A stretch of 64,000 bases of DNA. Source: Gudongella oleilytica. Its GTDB lineage: Bacteria; Bacillota; Clostridia; Tissierellales; Tissierellaceae. Position 1 is the stretch's first letter; the number at the start of each line of letters is the position of its first letter. A program made the translations under genes and the position numbers. Where the stretch lies: contig NZ_CP035130.1 of the NCBI RefSeq assembly GCF_004101785.1, forward strand, positions 1,054,001 to 1,118,000. Direction: 5' to 3'. The notes under the pieces were generated by a model, which saw only the letters and a list, made by a program, of their open reading frames with translations, was not told the origin of the DNA and did no database searches. Below, piece by piece: positions 34,815 to 44,520 of the stretch.

Positions 34815-36625
34815 GTACGACGGGCATGCCTTCTGTCTGTGGTGAAAGTCCACAAGGGGCGTAGTTGCCGACGAACCCTATAGCGACTTGCAAGGTTCAC
34901 ATCGTGAGGTGTGGGCGAGAGGAAGCAATAGCGAAATCGTAGCCTGACGGACAGAAACCTGATACCAAGGCTTGCATGGAGGATAAGCTGGCCAAAAGCA
35001 GTGAAGTCCAAAAGGCAATCGTAACCCATGCAGGTAGATCAGGCAGGTAGACGAGGAAAGACAGAGGACTTATCCCGTGAGGTCTCATGGGCGGCTAAAA
35101 CCGTAGTAATAACGAACCATGAGAAGTCAGCAGAGGTCATAGTACTTGGAAACAAGGAAGGACTGAACAATTCAAAGTCAAATGGACTTACGGATGTAAA
35201 TGCATAGGCCTGACGAGAATCTCAGTAGCGAAGACGTAACGGAGCGAAGGGTTCACAGGAGGTAAGGTTGATATGCATGAAAGCAAAACAGGAAAAGGAG
35301 ACAAATCATGTCACAACTAATGGAACAGATATTATCAAGAGAGAATATGCTGCTTGCATACAAGAAGGTAAAAGCCAACAAAGGAGCAGGAGGCATAGAC
35401 AACATAAGTGTAGACGAAATTGATGAATATCTGAAAGGAAACTGGGAAGACATCAAGGAACGTATTCGTAACAGAAAGTACAAACCTCAGCCGGTGCTAA
35501 GAGTTGAAATACCAAAGCCAAATGGTGGAGTAAGAAAACTTGGTATACCCACAGTGATGGACAGAATCATAGAACAGGCAATAGTGCAGGTAATCACACC
35601 CATAGTGGAGCCACATTTCAGCGAATACAGCTATGGTTTCAGGCCGGGTAGACGAGCACAACAGGCAGTCATCAAACTATTGGAATATCTGAATGACGGA
35701 TATATCTACATAGTGGATATTGACCTTGAGAAGTTCTTTGATAATGTACCACAAGACAAGCTGATGACCCTTGTAGGCAAAATCATACAAGACCCTGACA
35801 CAGAATCACTCATAGCTAAATATCTAAAGGCAGGAGTGATGGACAAAGGAAAATATGAAGAAACCAACGAGGGGACCCCGCAGGGAGGAAACCTCTCCCC
35901 AATACTCAGTAACATCATGCTCAATGAGCTTGACAAAGAGCTTGAAGCAAGAGGACTTAATTTTGTTAGATATGCAGATGACTGTGTAATAGCAGTAGGA
36001 AGTAGTGCAGCTTCCAACAGAGTTATGAACACCATAACAAAATGGATAGAGAGAAAACTCGGATTAAAAGTCAACGCAGAAAAGACAAGAACCACAGAAC
36101 CAACAAAGCTAAAATATTTAGGATTTGGTTTTGTGAAGATGGATGGTAAATGGGAGGCAAGGCCTCATCGGGACTCCATAGTTAAATTCAAGAGAAAACT
36201 CAAGCAGCTCACAAAACGCTCATGGTCAATCAGCATGGACGATAGAATAAAGAGACTCAATTGGGTAATCAGAGGCTGGATAAACTACTTTCGAATAGGT
36301 AAAATGAAGACTAATATGATACGAATAGATGGACACTTGCGTACAAGAATCCGTATCGTGATATGGAAGCAGTGGAAAACCAGTCAGAAGAGAATGTGGG
36401 GCTTAAGAAAACTCGGTGCTCCGGAATGGATGGTAAGACAGTCGGTAGGGTTTAACAACCATTACCAGGCAGTGGCTAAAACCACAGGTTTACGTAAAAT
36501 ATCAAAAGAAATCCTCGCAAAGCGAGGTCTCATTAGTTGTTTGGATTATTATTTGAATTGAACCGCCGTATGCCGAACGGCACGTACGGTGGTGTGAGAG
36601 GGGAATTAATTTTCCCCTACTCGAT
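34815..36625 (+). mobile_element. Group II intron, class C type, with maturase
   Basis: About 1811 bases. The 5' end GTACGACGGGCATG resembles the GUGYG start of group IIC introns and lies one base behind a terminator. Bases 34815-35307 hold no gene and represent domains I-III and the start of IV. Domain V lies at about 36563-36593 (CCGCCGTA paired with TACGGTGG); its catalytic triad reads CGC rather than AGC, as in class C. Domain VI (about 36594-36625) has a candidate bulged A at 36619, seven bases from the CGAT 3' end. It appears intact. Boundaries are by inspection. Confidence 0.85.
35308..36561 (+). CDS. ltrA: Group II intron reverse transcriptase/maturase
   Basis: 417 residues. RT motifs are visible: KGAGGIDNISVDEI, GVRKLGIPTVMDRIIEQA, YGFRPGRRAQQA, DIDLEKFFDNV, EGTPQGGNLSPILSNIML and the active site FVRYADDCVI. 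A maturase (domain X) region follows (WSISMDDRIKRLNWVIRGWINYF). No H-N-H endonuclease domain is present, which is usual for class C introns that insert at terminators. AAAAGGAG precedes the ATG. It should help splicing and retromobility of the surrounding intron. Confidence 0.94.
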   Translation: MSQLMEQILSRENMLLAYKKVKANKGAGGIDNISVDEIDEYLKGNWEDIKERIRNRKYKPQPVLRVEIPKPNGGVRKLGIPTVMDRIIEQAIVQVITPIVEPHFSEYSYGFRPGRRAQQAVIKLLEYLNDGYIYIVDIDLEKFFDNVPQDKLMTLVGKIIQDPDTESLIAKYLKAGVMDKGKYEETNEGTPQGGNLSPILSNIMLNELDKELEARGLNFVRYADDCVIAVGSSAASNRVMNTITKWIERKLGLKVNAEKTRTTEPTKLKYLGFGFVKMDGKWEARPHRDSIVKFKRKLKQLTKRSWSISMDDRIKRLNWVIRGWINYFRIGKMKTNMIRIDGHLRTRIRIVIWKQWKTSQKRMWGLRKLGAPEWMVRQSVGFNNHYQAVAKTTGLRKISKEILAKRGLISCLDYYLN

Positions 36626-36670
36626 CGCCACTTCATCTTGTTAGTATAATAATGTATTGGAGGTAGAAGA

Positions 36671-38200
36671 ATGAATAAAGTGTACATAGACGGAAGCAAT
36701 ATGAACCTGAGAGATTTCATCCTCGTAGCTAGACAAAGAACACAGGTGGAGTTGGATGACAATGCCAAAACAAGAATAAAAAGATCAAGAGATCTGGTTG
36801 ACAGGTTTATAGAGGAAGAACGTGTAGTTTATGGGATTACTACCGGTTTTGGAAAGTTCAGTGACATTGTCATAAGCTGTGAAGAAACAGTAGCCTTGCA
36901 AAGGAACCTCATAATAAGCCACTCCTGTGGAGTTGGGGAACCGTTGCCAGAGGAAGCTGTAAGAGGGATTATGCTCTTAAGAGCAAATGCATTGTCAAAG
37001 GGACTTTCCGGGATAAGGCTTTCAGTAGTTGAGACTCTTATTGAAATGCTAAATAGAAAAGTTCACCCAATAATCCCGGAAAAAGGCTCACTAGGCGCCA
37101 GTGGGGATCTGGCACCTCTTGCACATATGGTTCTCGTAATGATCGGTGAGGGGGAAGCTATTTACAATGGTGTCAGAATGAGTGGGCGAAAAGCTATGGA
37201 TAATGCAGGGATTCCTACCGTAACCCTAGTAGCAAAAGAAGGACTCGCTCTTATAAATGGAACACAGGTAATGACTTCCATAGGTGCATTGGCACTTCAT
37301 GATGCGATAAACCTTTCAAAGATATCAGACATTGCAGCTGCATTGACGATTGAGGCTCTAAATGGAATAACAGACGCCATGGATCCAAGGGTGCATATCG
37401 CAAGAGGTCATGTTGGTCAGATCAAATCTGCGGCGAACCTGCTAAGGCTATTGGAAGGTAGCTTCATGACATCAAAACAAGGGCAAAGGAGAGTGCAGGA
37501 CCCGTATTCATTAAGGTGTACCCCACAAATACATGGAGCTACGAAGGACAGCCTTCTTTTCATTAAAGAGAAGGTAGAGATAGAAATGAATGCTGCAACA
37601 GATAATCCAATTATATTTCCAGATGAGGAAGATGTTATATCAGGTGGAAATTTTCATGGACAACCTATTGCTCTCCCAATGGATTTTTTAGGGATAGCAC
37701 TTTCAGAACTGGCAAATATTTCAGAACGAAGATTGGAAAGACTTGTAAATCCGTCGCTTAGCAATGGTCTCCCTGCTTTTTTGACATCAAAGGGAGGAGT
37801 GAACTCAGGGTTTATGATAGTACAATATTCAGCTGCATCTCTGGTTTCCGAGAATAAAGTGTTGGCACATCCGGCAAGTGTTGACTCCATTCCATCATCT
37901 GCAAACCAGGAGGATCATGTCTCCATGGGTACTATTGCAGCAAGGAAGGCAATGGAGATACTTAAAAATGCCAGGAAGGTAATTGCAATGGAGCTTATGG
38001 CAGCTTGCCAGGCAATAGATCTCAGAGGGAAAGACAAACTTGGAAAAGGAACAGAAGTGGCTTATAAAACCTTAAGACGGGAGGTCCGGGAGTTAAATGA
38101 AGACAGAATAATGTATCTGGACATAAATAAGTCGGAAGATATAATCAGGACCAACGTGATTTTGGATGAAGTTGAAGCTGTTATTGGGAAATTAGAGTAA
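36671..38200 (+). CDS. hutH: Histidine ammonia-lyase
   Basis: 509 residues; converts L-histidine to urocanate and ammonia, the first step of histidine degradation. The MIO cofactor triad Ala143-Ser144-Gly145 lies in KGSLGASGDLAPLAHM. YGITTGFGKF near residue 54 and FHGQPIALPMDF are further hallmarks. The length matches HutH. TTGGAGGTAGAAGA precedes the ATG. It is the first gene of hutH-hutU-hutI, 46 bases after the group II intron, so its original promoter region may have been affected by the insertion. Confidence 0.96.
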   Translation: MNKVYIDGSNMNLRDFILVARQRTQVELDDNAKTRIKRSRDLVDRFIEEERVVYGITTGFGKFSDIVISCEETVALQRNLIISHSCGVGEPLPEEAVRGIMLLRANALSKGLSGIRLSVVETLIEMLNRKVHPIIPEKGSLGASGDLAPLAHMVLVMIGEGEAIYNGVRMSGRKAMDNAGIPTVTLVAKEGLALINGTQVMTSIGALALHDAINLSKISDIAAALTIEALNGITDAMDPRVHIARGHVGQIKSAANLLRLLEGSFMTSKQGQRRVQDPYSLRCTPQIHGATKDSLLFIKEKVEIEMNAATDNPIIFPDEEDVISGGNFHGQPIALPMDFLGIALSELANISERRLERLVNPSLSNGLPAFLTSKGGVNSGFMIVQYSAASLVSENKVLAHPASVDSIPSSANQEDHVSMGTIAARKAMEILKNARKVIAMELMAACQAIDLRGKDKLGKGTEVAYKTLRREVRELNEDRIMYLDINKSEDIIRTNVILDEVEAVIGKLE

Positions 38201-38211
38201 GGAGGTCTATC

Positions 38212-40233
38212 ATGGTCAATAACGATATGGTTTATGAAGGCATGGAGATTAAGCTTCCAAAAACTCTCCCCCGAGCAAAGGAGTTTGCTCCTGGGATTAG
38301 AAGAGCACCGAAAAGAGAACTGACGCTTTCCGGACATGAGATGAAACTTGCATTAAGAAACGCACTAAGGTATATCCCTGAGGAACTGCATGAGACCTTA
38401 GCACCTGAATTTATGGATGAACTTTTGACTTATGGAAGGATTTATGGCTACAGATTCAGACCCGAAGGTGAGATAAAGGGAAGGCCAATAGATGAATACA
38501 AGGGGAAATGCATAGAAGCTAAAGCTTTTCAGGTGATGATAGACAATAACCTTGATTTTGATGTTGCACTTTATCCTTATGAGCTTGTGACATATGGTGA
38601 GACAGGACAGGTTTTCCAGAACTGGATGCAGTACAGACTGGTAAAGCAATATCTCGAGATATTGGATGACAGTCAGACTCTGGTGATCATGTCAGGCCAT
38701 CCATTAGGACTGTTTAAATCGGCGAAGCAAAGTCCAAGGGTAGTCATTACCAACTCTCTTATGATAGGTATGTTTGATAACCAGGAACAATGGATAAAGG
38801 CGCAAGCAATGGGTGTAGCCAATTATGGGCAGATGACTGCCGGAGGTTGGATGTATATCGGCCCTCAGGGAATAGTGCACGGAACATACAACTCAATCTT
38901 GAACGCTGGGAGATTGAAGCTTGGGATAGAGGAGGAAGGTGATCTTAGAGGTCATATCTTTGTAAGCTCCGGGCTGGGCGGCATGAGCGGAGCACAGGGA
39001 AAAGCAACAAAAATCGCAAACGGAGTTGGGATAATTGCAGAGGTCGATTATTCCAGAATCAGAACCAGACTTGACCAGGGGTGGATAGACGAGTCTTATG
39101 AGAGATTAGACCAACTTTTTGATAGAGCTCATAGTGCAGCTAAATCAGGAGAAGCTCTTGCATTGGCTTATCATGGTAATATTGTAGATTTGCTGGAGTA
39201 TGCAGTCAATGAGAATATTCATATCGATCTGCTTTCAGACCAAACCTCATGCCATGCTCCGTATGATGGCGGCTACTGTCCGCAAGGGATGAGTTTTGAA
39301 GAGAGAACCAGGAAGCTATCAGAGAATAAGAATGACTTTGTTGCTCTGGTCAACCAATCCTTGATCAAGCATTATCACTTGATAAAAGAACTCGTCCATA
39401 GAGGGACATATTTCTTTGACTACGGAAACTCCTTCATGAAAGCTGTATTTGATGCTGGAGCAAAGGATATCTCAAGGAATGGCGTAGATGAGACAGAAGG
39501 CTTTATATTCCCTTCCTATGTTGAGGATATAATGGGACCTATGCTTTTTGATTACGGTTATGGACCTTTCAGATGGGTATGCTTAAGCGGCAAGCAGGAG
39601 GATCTGGACAAAACAGACAATGCAGCAATGAAGTGCATTGACCCGACCAGAAGAGGACAGGACAGGGATAACTATATATGGATAAGAGATGCGAAGAAGA
39701 ACAATCTGGTGGTAGGGACAAAAGCAAGGATACTCTATCAGGATGCCCTGGGAAGACTTAAGATTGCCCTTAAGTTCAATGATATGGTAAGAAATGGAGA
39801 AATTGGTCCTGTCATGCTAGGTCGAGACCACCACGATACAGGAGGAACTGATTCGCCCTTCAGAGAAACATCGAATATCAAAGATGGAAGCAATGTGATG
39901 GCAGATATGGCAACGCAATGTTTTGCCGGAAATGCCGCAAGAGGAATGAGTTTGATAGCACTTCACAACGGTGGAGGAGTAGGTATCGGGAAGTCCATAA
40001 ATGGCGGATTTGGAATGGTACTTGATGGAAGTGAAAGAGTAGACGAGATATTAAAAACTGCTATGCCCTGGGATGTTATGGTAGGAGTAGCCAGAAGAGC
40101 ATGGGCTACAAATGAAAACTCCATAGAAACGGTACTGGAATACAACAAACAGTTTAAGGGAAAAGATCATCTGACTATACCATTTGTGCCCGATCAGGAA
40201 TTGATTGAAAGGACGATTAATGAGAAAATCTGA
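38212..40233 (+). CDS. hutU: Urocanate hydratase (long form)
   Basis: 673 residues; converts urocanate to imidazolonepropionate using tightly bound NAD. Recognisable segments are VMSGHPLGLFKSAKQSPRVV, NYGQMTAGGWMYIGPQGIVHG, FVSSGLGGMSGAQGKA, DQTSCHAPYDGGYCPQGMSF and GRDHHDTGGTDSPFRETSN. The protein is more than 100 residues longer than Pseudomonas or Bacillus HutU (about 555) and matches the long type also found in eukaryotes and some anaerobes. AAGGAGG sits 11 bases after hutH. Confidence 0.95.
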   Translation: MVNNDMVYEGMEIKLPKTLPRAKEFAPGIRRAPKRELTLSGHEMKLALRNALRYIPEELHETLAPEFMDELLTYGRIYGYRFRPEGEIKGRPIDEYKGKCIEAKAFQVMIDNNLDFDVALYPYELVTYGETGQVFQNWMQYRLVKQYLEILDDSQTLVIMSGHPLGLFKSAKQSPRVVITNSLMIGMFDNQEQWIKAQAMGVANYGQMTAGGWMYIGPQGIVHGTYNSILNAGRLKLGIEEEGDLRGHIFVSSGLGGMSGAQGKATKIANGVGIIAEVDYSRIRTRLDQGWIDESYERLDQLFDRAHSAAKSGEALALAYHGNIVDLLEYAVNENIHIDLLSDQTSCHAPYDGGYCPQGMSFEERTRKLSENKNDFVALVNQSLIKHYHLIKELVHRGTYFFDYGNSFMKAVFDAGAKDISRNGVDETEGFIFPSYVEDIMGPMLFDYGYGPFRWVCLSGKQEDLDKTDNAAMKCIDPTRRGQDRDNYIWIRDAKKNNLVVGTKARILYQDALGRLKIALKFNDMVRNGEIGPVMLGRDHHDTGGTDSPFRETSNIKDGSNVMADMATQCFAGNAARGMSLIALHNGGGVGIGKSINGGFGMVLDGSERVDEILKTAMPWDVMVGVARRAWATNENSIETVLEYNKQFKGKDHLTIPFVPDQELIERTINEKI

Positions 40234-40255
40234 TTGGATTTGATGGAGGTGTGCG

Positions 40256-41524
40256 ATGGATGCTGACTTGATCATTAAGAATATTGGAACCTTAGTTACC
40301 TTGAAAGGCCCTCAAAGTGCCAGGGGAGGAAGTGCCCAGGGGGAGATCAGTGTTATCAAGGACGCGGCTGTTGCTGTGAGAGGTGATAGGATCATCTATG
40401 TTGGGACAGGCAGTCTTCCGGAGGATGTAACAGCAAATGATGAAACTCTTATCATAGATGCCAATGGTAAACTTGTGACTCCGGGACTTGTTGACTCACA
40501 CACACATCTTGTTCACGGGGGCTCAAGAGAAAATGAGCTATCAATGAAGCTTAAGGGTGCAAAATATATGGAAATACTAAGTGCTGGAGGAGGAATCCAC
40601 AGCACTATGAGAGCTACAAGATCAATGTCAAAGGATGAGCTATATTTACAGGCCAGAAGGAGTCTTGACAGGATGCTTTCATTTGGAGTAACGACTGTTG
40701 AAGGTAAATCAGGCTATGGTATCGAGGACATTGAGACTGAACTTAAACAGCTGGAGGTAGCTAGAAGGCTTAATAACGAACATGCTGTAGATGTAGTTTC
40801 AACCTTCATGGGAGCACATGCCATACCGTTGATCTTCAGGGATGATCCGGAGGGATTCGTACAAAAGATAATCAAAGAGATGATACCAACAGTTGCCAAG
40901 GAAAAGCTCGCGAAATTTTGTGATGTATTTTGTGAACATGGTGTGTTTACAATCGACCAATCGAGAAGGATACTACTTGAAGGCAGACAGTGGGGACTAA
41001 AACCAAAAATACATGCAGACGAGATTGAATCAATAGGCGGTGCTGAGCTTGCAGCTGAACTGGGATGCGTTTCTGCTGATCACCTTGTGGGAGCCAGCGA
41101 CGAAGGAATCATGAGAATGGCTGAATCCGGGGTTGTAGCTAATCTCCTGCCGGGTACAAGCTTTAATCTTCAGACGGGCAAGCATGCCAGAGCCAGATTC
41201 ATGATAGAAAAAGGATTACCGGTAGCCATCTCAACTGACTACAATCCAGGAAGCTGCCCTACCGAGAATATTCAGCTTGTTATGAGCTTTGCTTCCTTGA
41301 TACTAAGAATGACACCTGAGGAGGTACTGACAGCAGTGACTATGAATGGGGCCGCCGCCTTGGGACTTGAGAGAGAAATAGGCAGTATTGAGGTTGGCAA
41401 GAAAGCTGATTTGGTGATATTTGATTCAACTAATCTTGAATACGTCATCTATCATTTTGGGATAAATCATACTGATATGGTCATAAAAGATGGCAGGGTA
41501 GCTTTCTCTAAGAAAGATTGTTAA
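40256..41524 (+). CDS. hutI: Imidazolonepropionase
   Basis: 422 residues, amidohydrolase fold; hydrolyses imidazolonepropionate to formiminoglutamate. Metal ligands are in VDSHTHLVHGG and KIHADEIESIGGAELA, and STDYNPGSCPTENIQLVM is the C-terminal signature with the catalytic Asp. It ends the hut run. Neither formimidoylglutamase (hutG) nor glutamate formiminotransferase follows, so formiminoglutamate must be processed by genes elsewhere. Confidence 0.95.
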   Translation: MDADLIIKNIGTLVTLKGPQSARGGSAQGEISVIKDAAVAVRGDRIIYVGTGSLPEDVTANDETLIIDANGKLVTPGLVDSHTHLVHGGSRENELSMKLKGAKYMEILSAGGGIHSTMRATRSMSKDELYLQARRSLDRMLSFGVTTVEGKSGYGIEDIETELKQLEVARRLNNEHAVDVVSTFMGAHAIPLIFRDDPEGFVQKIIKEMIPTVAKEKLAKFCDVFCEHGVFTIDQSRRILLEGRQWGLKPKIHADEIESIGGAELAAELGCVSADHLVGASDEGIMRMAESGVVANLLPGTSFNLQTGKHARARFMIEKGLPVAISTDYNPGSCPTENIQLVMSFASLILRMTPEEVLTAVTMNGAAALGLEREIGSIEVGKKADLVIFDSTNLEYVIYHFGINHTDMVIKDGRVAFSKKDC

Positions 41525-41546
41525 TGCAAGATTCCTGATGTATAAT
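41518..41546 (+). promoter_or_regulatory. Possible promoter for the GDT1-type gene
   Basis: TTGTTA (41518-41523), 17-base spacer, TATAAT (41541-41546), overlapping the hutI stop codon. It lies upstream of the hutI terminator, so its transcript would have to read through that hairpin. Confidence 0.45.
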
Positions 41547-41566
41547 CAGAATATTGGATGAAGTGA

Positions 41567-41598
41567 AAAGACTTTTGGCCAAGCCAAAGGTCTTTTTA
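41567..41598 (+). terminator. Terminator/attenuator hairpin after hutI
   Basis: AAAAGACTTTTGGC, a CAA loop, and GCCAAAGGTCTTTTT: a 14-bp stem with a single mismatch and a T-run. It ends 16 bases before the next gene's ATG. Confidence 0.75.
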
Positions 41599-41613
41599 TA
41601 AGAGGAGAAAAAT

Positions 41614-42747
41614 ATGCTGGCAGAGTTTATAGAAGCGCTATCTTTAGTATTTATTGCAGAGATGGGAGACAAAACTCAGATAATAGCCATGACATTTGCA
41701 ACGCAATTCACGGTCAAACAGGTCTTGGCTGGTGTAGCATTGGGCGTCATAGGGAATCATAGTCTTGCGATACTCTTGGGCAGCTTACTCGGGACTATGT
41801 TGCCATTAGATATAATACAGCTCCTGGCGGGAGCCTTATTCATCTTCTTTGGTTATAATTCTTTAAGATCACGTGAGGATGATGAAATTTATGATAAGAG
41901 GTCCATCAATCCAATAATGGCTGTTGCTCTGGCATTTTTTGTTGGAGAATTGGGCGATAAAACCCAGCTGACAGCTTTAGCCCTTTCAGCTGAGGCACTA
42001 TTCCCACTGGTTATATTATTGGGTACTACTGCAAGCATGATAACGACCAGTGGAATTGGAATCCTTGTAGGCAGCAGGATTGGAAGGCGAATTCCGGAAA
42101 ACGCTTTAAAGGCTATTTCTTCAATAGTATTTGTTGCTTTTGGTCTGCAGAAGATTTATATTGGGCTGCTTATTCAAGGCATAAGTTCTCTATTAGCAAC
42201 AGCCGCTCTTGTTATTTTAGCTTTAATTGAGATTTATATGCTGTTTTCCTTCAGAAAAATGGCCATGTCAGGGCAAAGTAAACTACCCCTTAAGGAAGCA
42301 GCTCAAATTCTATATGAAAAGACTGCAAGAGTAAAGGAATTAGTTGATGACCTCTGCCTGGGGGAGGGAATTTGTGGATCATGTGTTGGAACAGGTTGCT
42401 TGATGGGGTATACAAAGGACATGCTAAACAAAGCTAAGGATCAAAAGAACTATTATGAAATAGAGGGAGTTGATTTGGCAGGACTTCTAATACGGGATTA
42501 TGATAGGAACAAGGTAGAAGGCGCATATATGATGACTCTTAAGGAACTCGATGAACTTAATTGGCCAACAGATGATAAATTTGTAATAAACAGAGCAAGA
42601 GAAGCTTTTGAGGTATTGTTGTTTGGGAAGGCGATTAACCTGGAAAATAGCCTTAGTGAACAGATGGAGGCAGTTAAAAGCCATGATCAGGTTCTGTTCA
42701 TGAAATTGAAACATTATACAAAAAAGGAGGGCTTGGATGAGGGGTAA
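41614..42747 (+). CDS. GDT1/UPF0016-type membrane transporter with extra Cys-containing C-terminal domain
   Basis: 377 residues. The first 210 are a UPF0016/TMEM165-type transporter: two copies of the E-x-G-D-[KR] motif ([17 protein letters not shown] and [17 protein letters not shown]) in a pseudo-symmetric six-helix protein, a family that moves manganese and/or calcium. The C-terminal 160 residues are soluble and unusual, with a four-Cys cluster ([15 protein letters not shown]) that could bind iron or zinc. UPF0016 proteins normally end after about 190-240 residues. The downstream regulator gene overlaps its 3' end by 11 bases. Confidence 0.85.
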   Translation: MLAEFIEALSLVFIAEMGDKTQIIAMTFATQFTVKQVLAGVALGVIGNHSLAILLGSLLGTMLPLDIIQLLAGALFIFFGYNSLRSREDDEIYDKRSINPIMAVALAFFVGELGDKTQLTALALSAEALFPLVILLGTTASMITTSGIGILVGSRIGRRIPENALKAISSIVFVAFGLQKIYIGLLIQGISSLLATAALVILALIEIYMLFSFRKMAMSGQSKLPLKEAAQILYEKTARVKELVDDLCLGEGICGSCVGTGCLMGYTKDMLNKAKDQKNYYEIEGVDLAGLLIRDYDRNKVEGAYMMTLKELDELNWPTDDKFVINRAREAFEVLLFGKAINLENSLSEQMEAVKSHDQVLFMKLKHYTKKEGLDEG

Positions 42748-43390
42748 ATCTATAAAAGTAATGCTTGCTGATTCTCAACCTCTATGCTTGCACGGACTTA
42801 AAAGCATAATTGAAACTCAGGATAATATAAAAGTTATTGCCCAGGCTTCAAATCATGAAGAGATCATTTCCTTTGGAGTAAGCTCAAATGCCGATATACT
42901 GATTATCGATCCGCAACAACGCAATTACAATGGCTTTGACAGTATAAGAATCATTAGGGAACGAGGCTTCAGCGGAAAGGTAATTCTACTGATGAGTGAT
43001 ATTAGCTGTGAAGTTTATCAACAAGCCAGTAAAGTAAGAGTAGATGGATATCTATTAAAGACAGCATCTCCTGATAAACTTATTAGATCAATCAATGAAG
43101 TCTATAAGGGCAAAAATTATACCGATGATGATTTTACACGTATATTATCGGAAACAGTGGAATGTAAAATAACTGATATGGCTGAAGGTGAAAAAGTAGA
43201 GCAATTATCACAAAGAGAATATGAAATATTACGACTTGTGGCATCTGGAAGAAACAATAAAATGATAGCAAGCCAACTATTTATTAGTGAAAAGACTGTA
43301 AAAAACCACCTTACTCAGATATTTAAAAAGCTTGAGGTTTCTGACAGGGTGCAAGCAACTCTATTTGCTATAAAGCACAACATAAAATAG
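42737..43390 (+). CDS. NarL/FixJ (LuxR-type) response regulator
   Basis: 217 residues. The receiver domain begins [13 protein letters not shown]; the first acidic position reads Ala-Asp, the phospho-acceptor Asp is in LIIDPQQRN and the conserved Lys is in YLLKTAS. The C-terminal LuxR helix-turn-helix is [40 protein letters not shown]-like. No partner kinase is adjacent, so it is an orphan here. AAGGAGG lies inside the end of the transporter gene, implying co-translation. Confidence 0.9.
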   Translation: MRGKSIKVMLADSQPLCLHGLKSIIETQDNIKVIAQASNHEEIISFGVSSNADILIIDPQQRNYNGFDSIRIIRERGFSGKVILLMSDISCEVYQQASKVRVDGYLLKTASPDKLIRSINEVYKGKNYTDDDFTRILSETVECKITDMAEGEKVEQLSQREYEILRLVASGRNNKMIASQLFISEKTVKNHLTQIFKKLEVSDRVQATLFAIKHNIK

Positions 43391-43420
43391 GTCTGAGTCA
43401 ATGACTCAGACCAAGCTTTT
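43390..43420. terminator. Bidirectional terminator
   Basis: GGTCTGAG (43390-43397), loop TCAATGA, CTCAGACC (43405-43412), then AAGCTTTT. It lies between convergent genes; the LysR stop falls in the right arm. Confidence 0.82.
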
Positions 43421-44308
43421 TACTGACGACTTAAAGCTTTCACCTATAGGGGAAAGCTGCCTTGATTTATGGTGGACTAAGTAGAATTTTCTCGAAAGAT
43501 CCAGGTCGTCTAACCTAAGGGCTTTGTAACGACGCCCTTCCACAATATCTCCGCAATCTATATCTTTTTCTGATATAAAGCTCAATCCAACACCGAGAGC
43601 TACCATCCGCTTAATCGCTTCTACATCCTCAATCCAGGCGACTGTTTTAAGTCTTTCCAAATTGAAACCCTTACTTTCCATTGATAATCTTACTGATTCT
43701 CTGGTCCCTGAGCCTTCTTCCCTGAAGATAAATGGATAATCGACAATCATGTCCAGTGAAATGCTCATGAGGTTCTCGTGATCCGGAAAAAAATCCTCTG
43801 GAGAGATTAGTACTAAGTTATCCTCCATTACAGGTATATATGCCAAATTTCGGGTTTTATATAACGCACCGACAAATCCAAAATCAGTATCTCCAATAAG
43901 TATTTCCTCAATGACCTGCCTTGAATCCTTATCGCTTATGGAAAATGATACATCAGGATATTTCTCAAGAAAGCTATGTATAAGAATAGGAAGAAGGTGC
44001 TTTCTTGGAACGGAGCTTGCACTTATCTCCAAATGCCCTTCTACTTTTCCTTTATAGCTGTCAAGTTGATACCGGGCCGTTTCATATGTGTTGATGATAT
44101 CCAAAGCATTTTGATAAAGCAGCTGCCCAGCATCAGTAAGGGTCAAACCTTTTGAAAGTCTATTGATAAGTATAGTATCAAATTCCTTCTCAAGAGATTG
44201 TACGTGGTTTGAAACAGTGGGCTGAGTTAAGAATAATGATTCTGCGGCTTTCGAAAAGCTCCTGACTCTTGCGACCTCAACAAATGTCTTCAATTGTCGT
44301 ATATCCAT
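43406..44308 (-). CDS. LysR-family transcriptional regulator
   Basis: 300 residues. The N-terminal winged helix (MDIRQLKTFVEVARVRSFSKAAESLFLTQPTVSNHVQSLE) is followed by the substrate-binding-like effector domain (HLEISASSVPRKHLLP ... FREEGSGTRE). The EEGSGTR form recalls CysL/CbbR-like members, but no target can be assigned. GGAGG precedes the ATG. It is divergent from the rRNA operon, with no linked metabolic gene. Confidence 0.92.
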   Translation of the reverse strand: MDIRQLKTFVEVARVRSFSKAAESLFLTQPTVSNHVQSLEKEFDTILINRLSKGLTLTDAGQLLYQNALDIINTYETARYQLDSYKGKVEGHLEISASSVPRKHLLPILIHSFLEKYPDVSFSISDKDSRQVIEEILIGDTDFGFVGALYKTRNLAYIPVMEDNLVLISPEDFFPDHENLMSISLDMIVDYPFIFREEGSGTRESVRLSMESKGFNLERLKTVAWIEDVEAIKRMVALGVGLSFISEKDIDCGDIVEGRRYKALRLDDLDLSRKFYLVHHKSRQLSPIGESFKSSVKSLV

Positions 44309-44411
44309 GATATAACCTCCTGCTTACTATTGTCATCATTTTATCAAAATATATTAGAAATTGGAACATGTATCAGAATCCAATTCTTTCAATTATTTTA
44401 TTTGAATCATA

Positions 44412-44440
44412 TTGACAAGCAATTAGAAACCTTGTATAGT
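44412..44440 (+). promoter_or_regulatory. rRNA operon promoter, upstream copy
   Basis: TTGACA (44412-44417), 17-base spacer, TATAGT (44435-44440). It is a consensus -35 with near-consensus -10, about 330 bases before 16S. Confidence 0.8.
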
Positions 44441-44520
44441 AATAACTTGTTAGGCCAAGCCAAAGAGAACATTTTTACACTAAATGTTGATAAAAAGTCA
44501 CATTAAAGTCTAAAAACAGA

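Noticed and set aside
34815-36625. The reverse transcriptase considered as a retron or defence-associated RT
   Set aside because: It has group II maturase motifs, domain X, and flanking domain V/VI RNA, so it is an ordinary intron-encoded protein.
41547-41613. A manganese (yybP-ykoY) riboswitch in front of the GDT1-type gene
   Set aside because: The leader is only about 60 bases and consists of one simple hairpin; the conserved L1/L3 loop sequences are absent.
44294-44506. A 70-codon plus-strand frame upstream of the rRNA operon
   Set aside because: It overlaps the LysR start and a consensus rrn promoter, has no ribosome site and resembles no protein.
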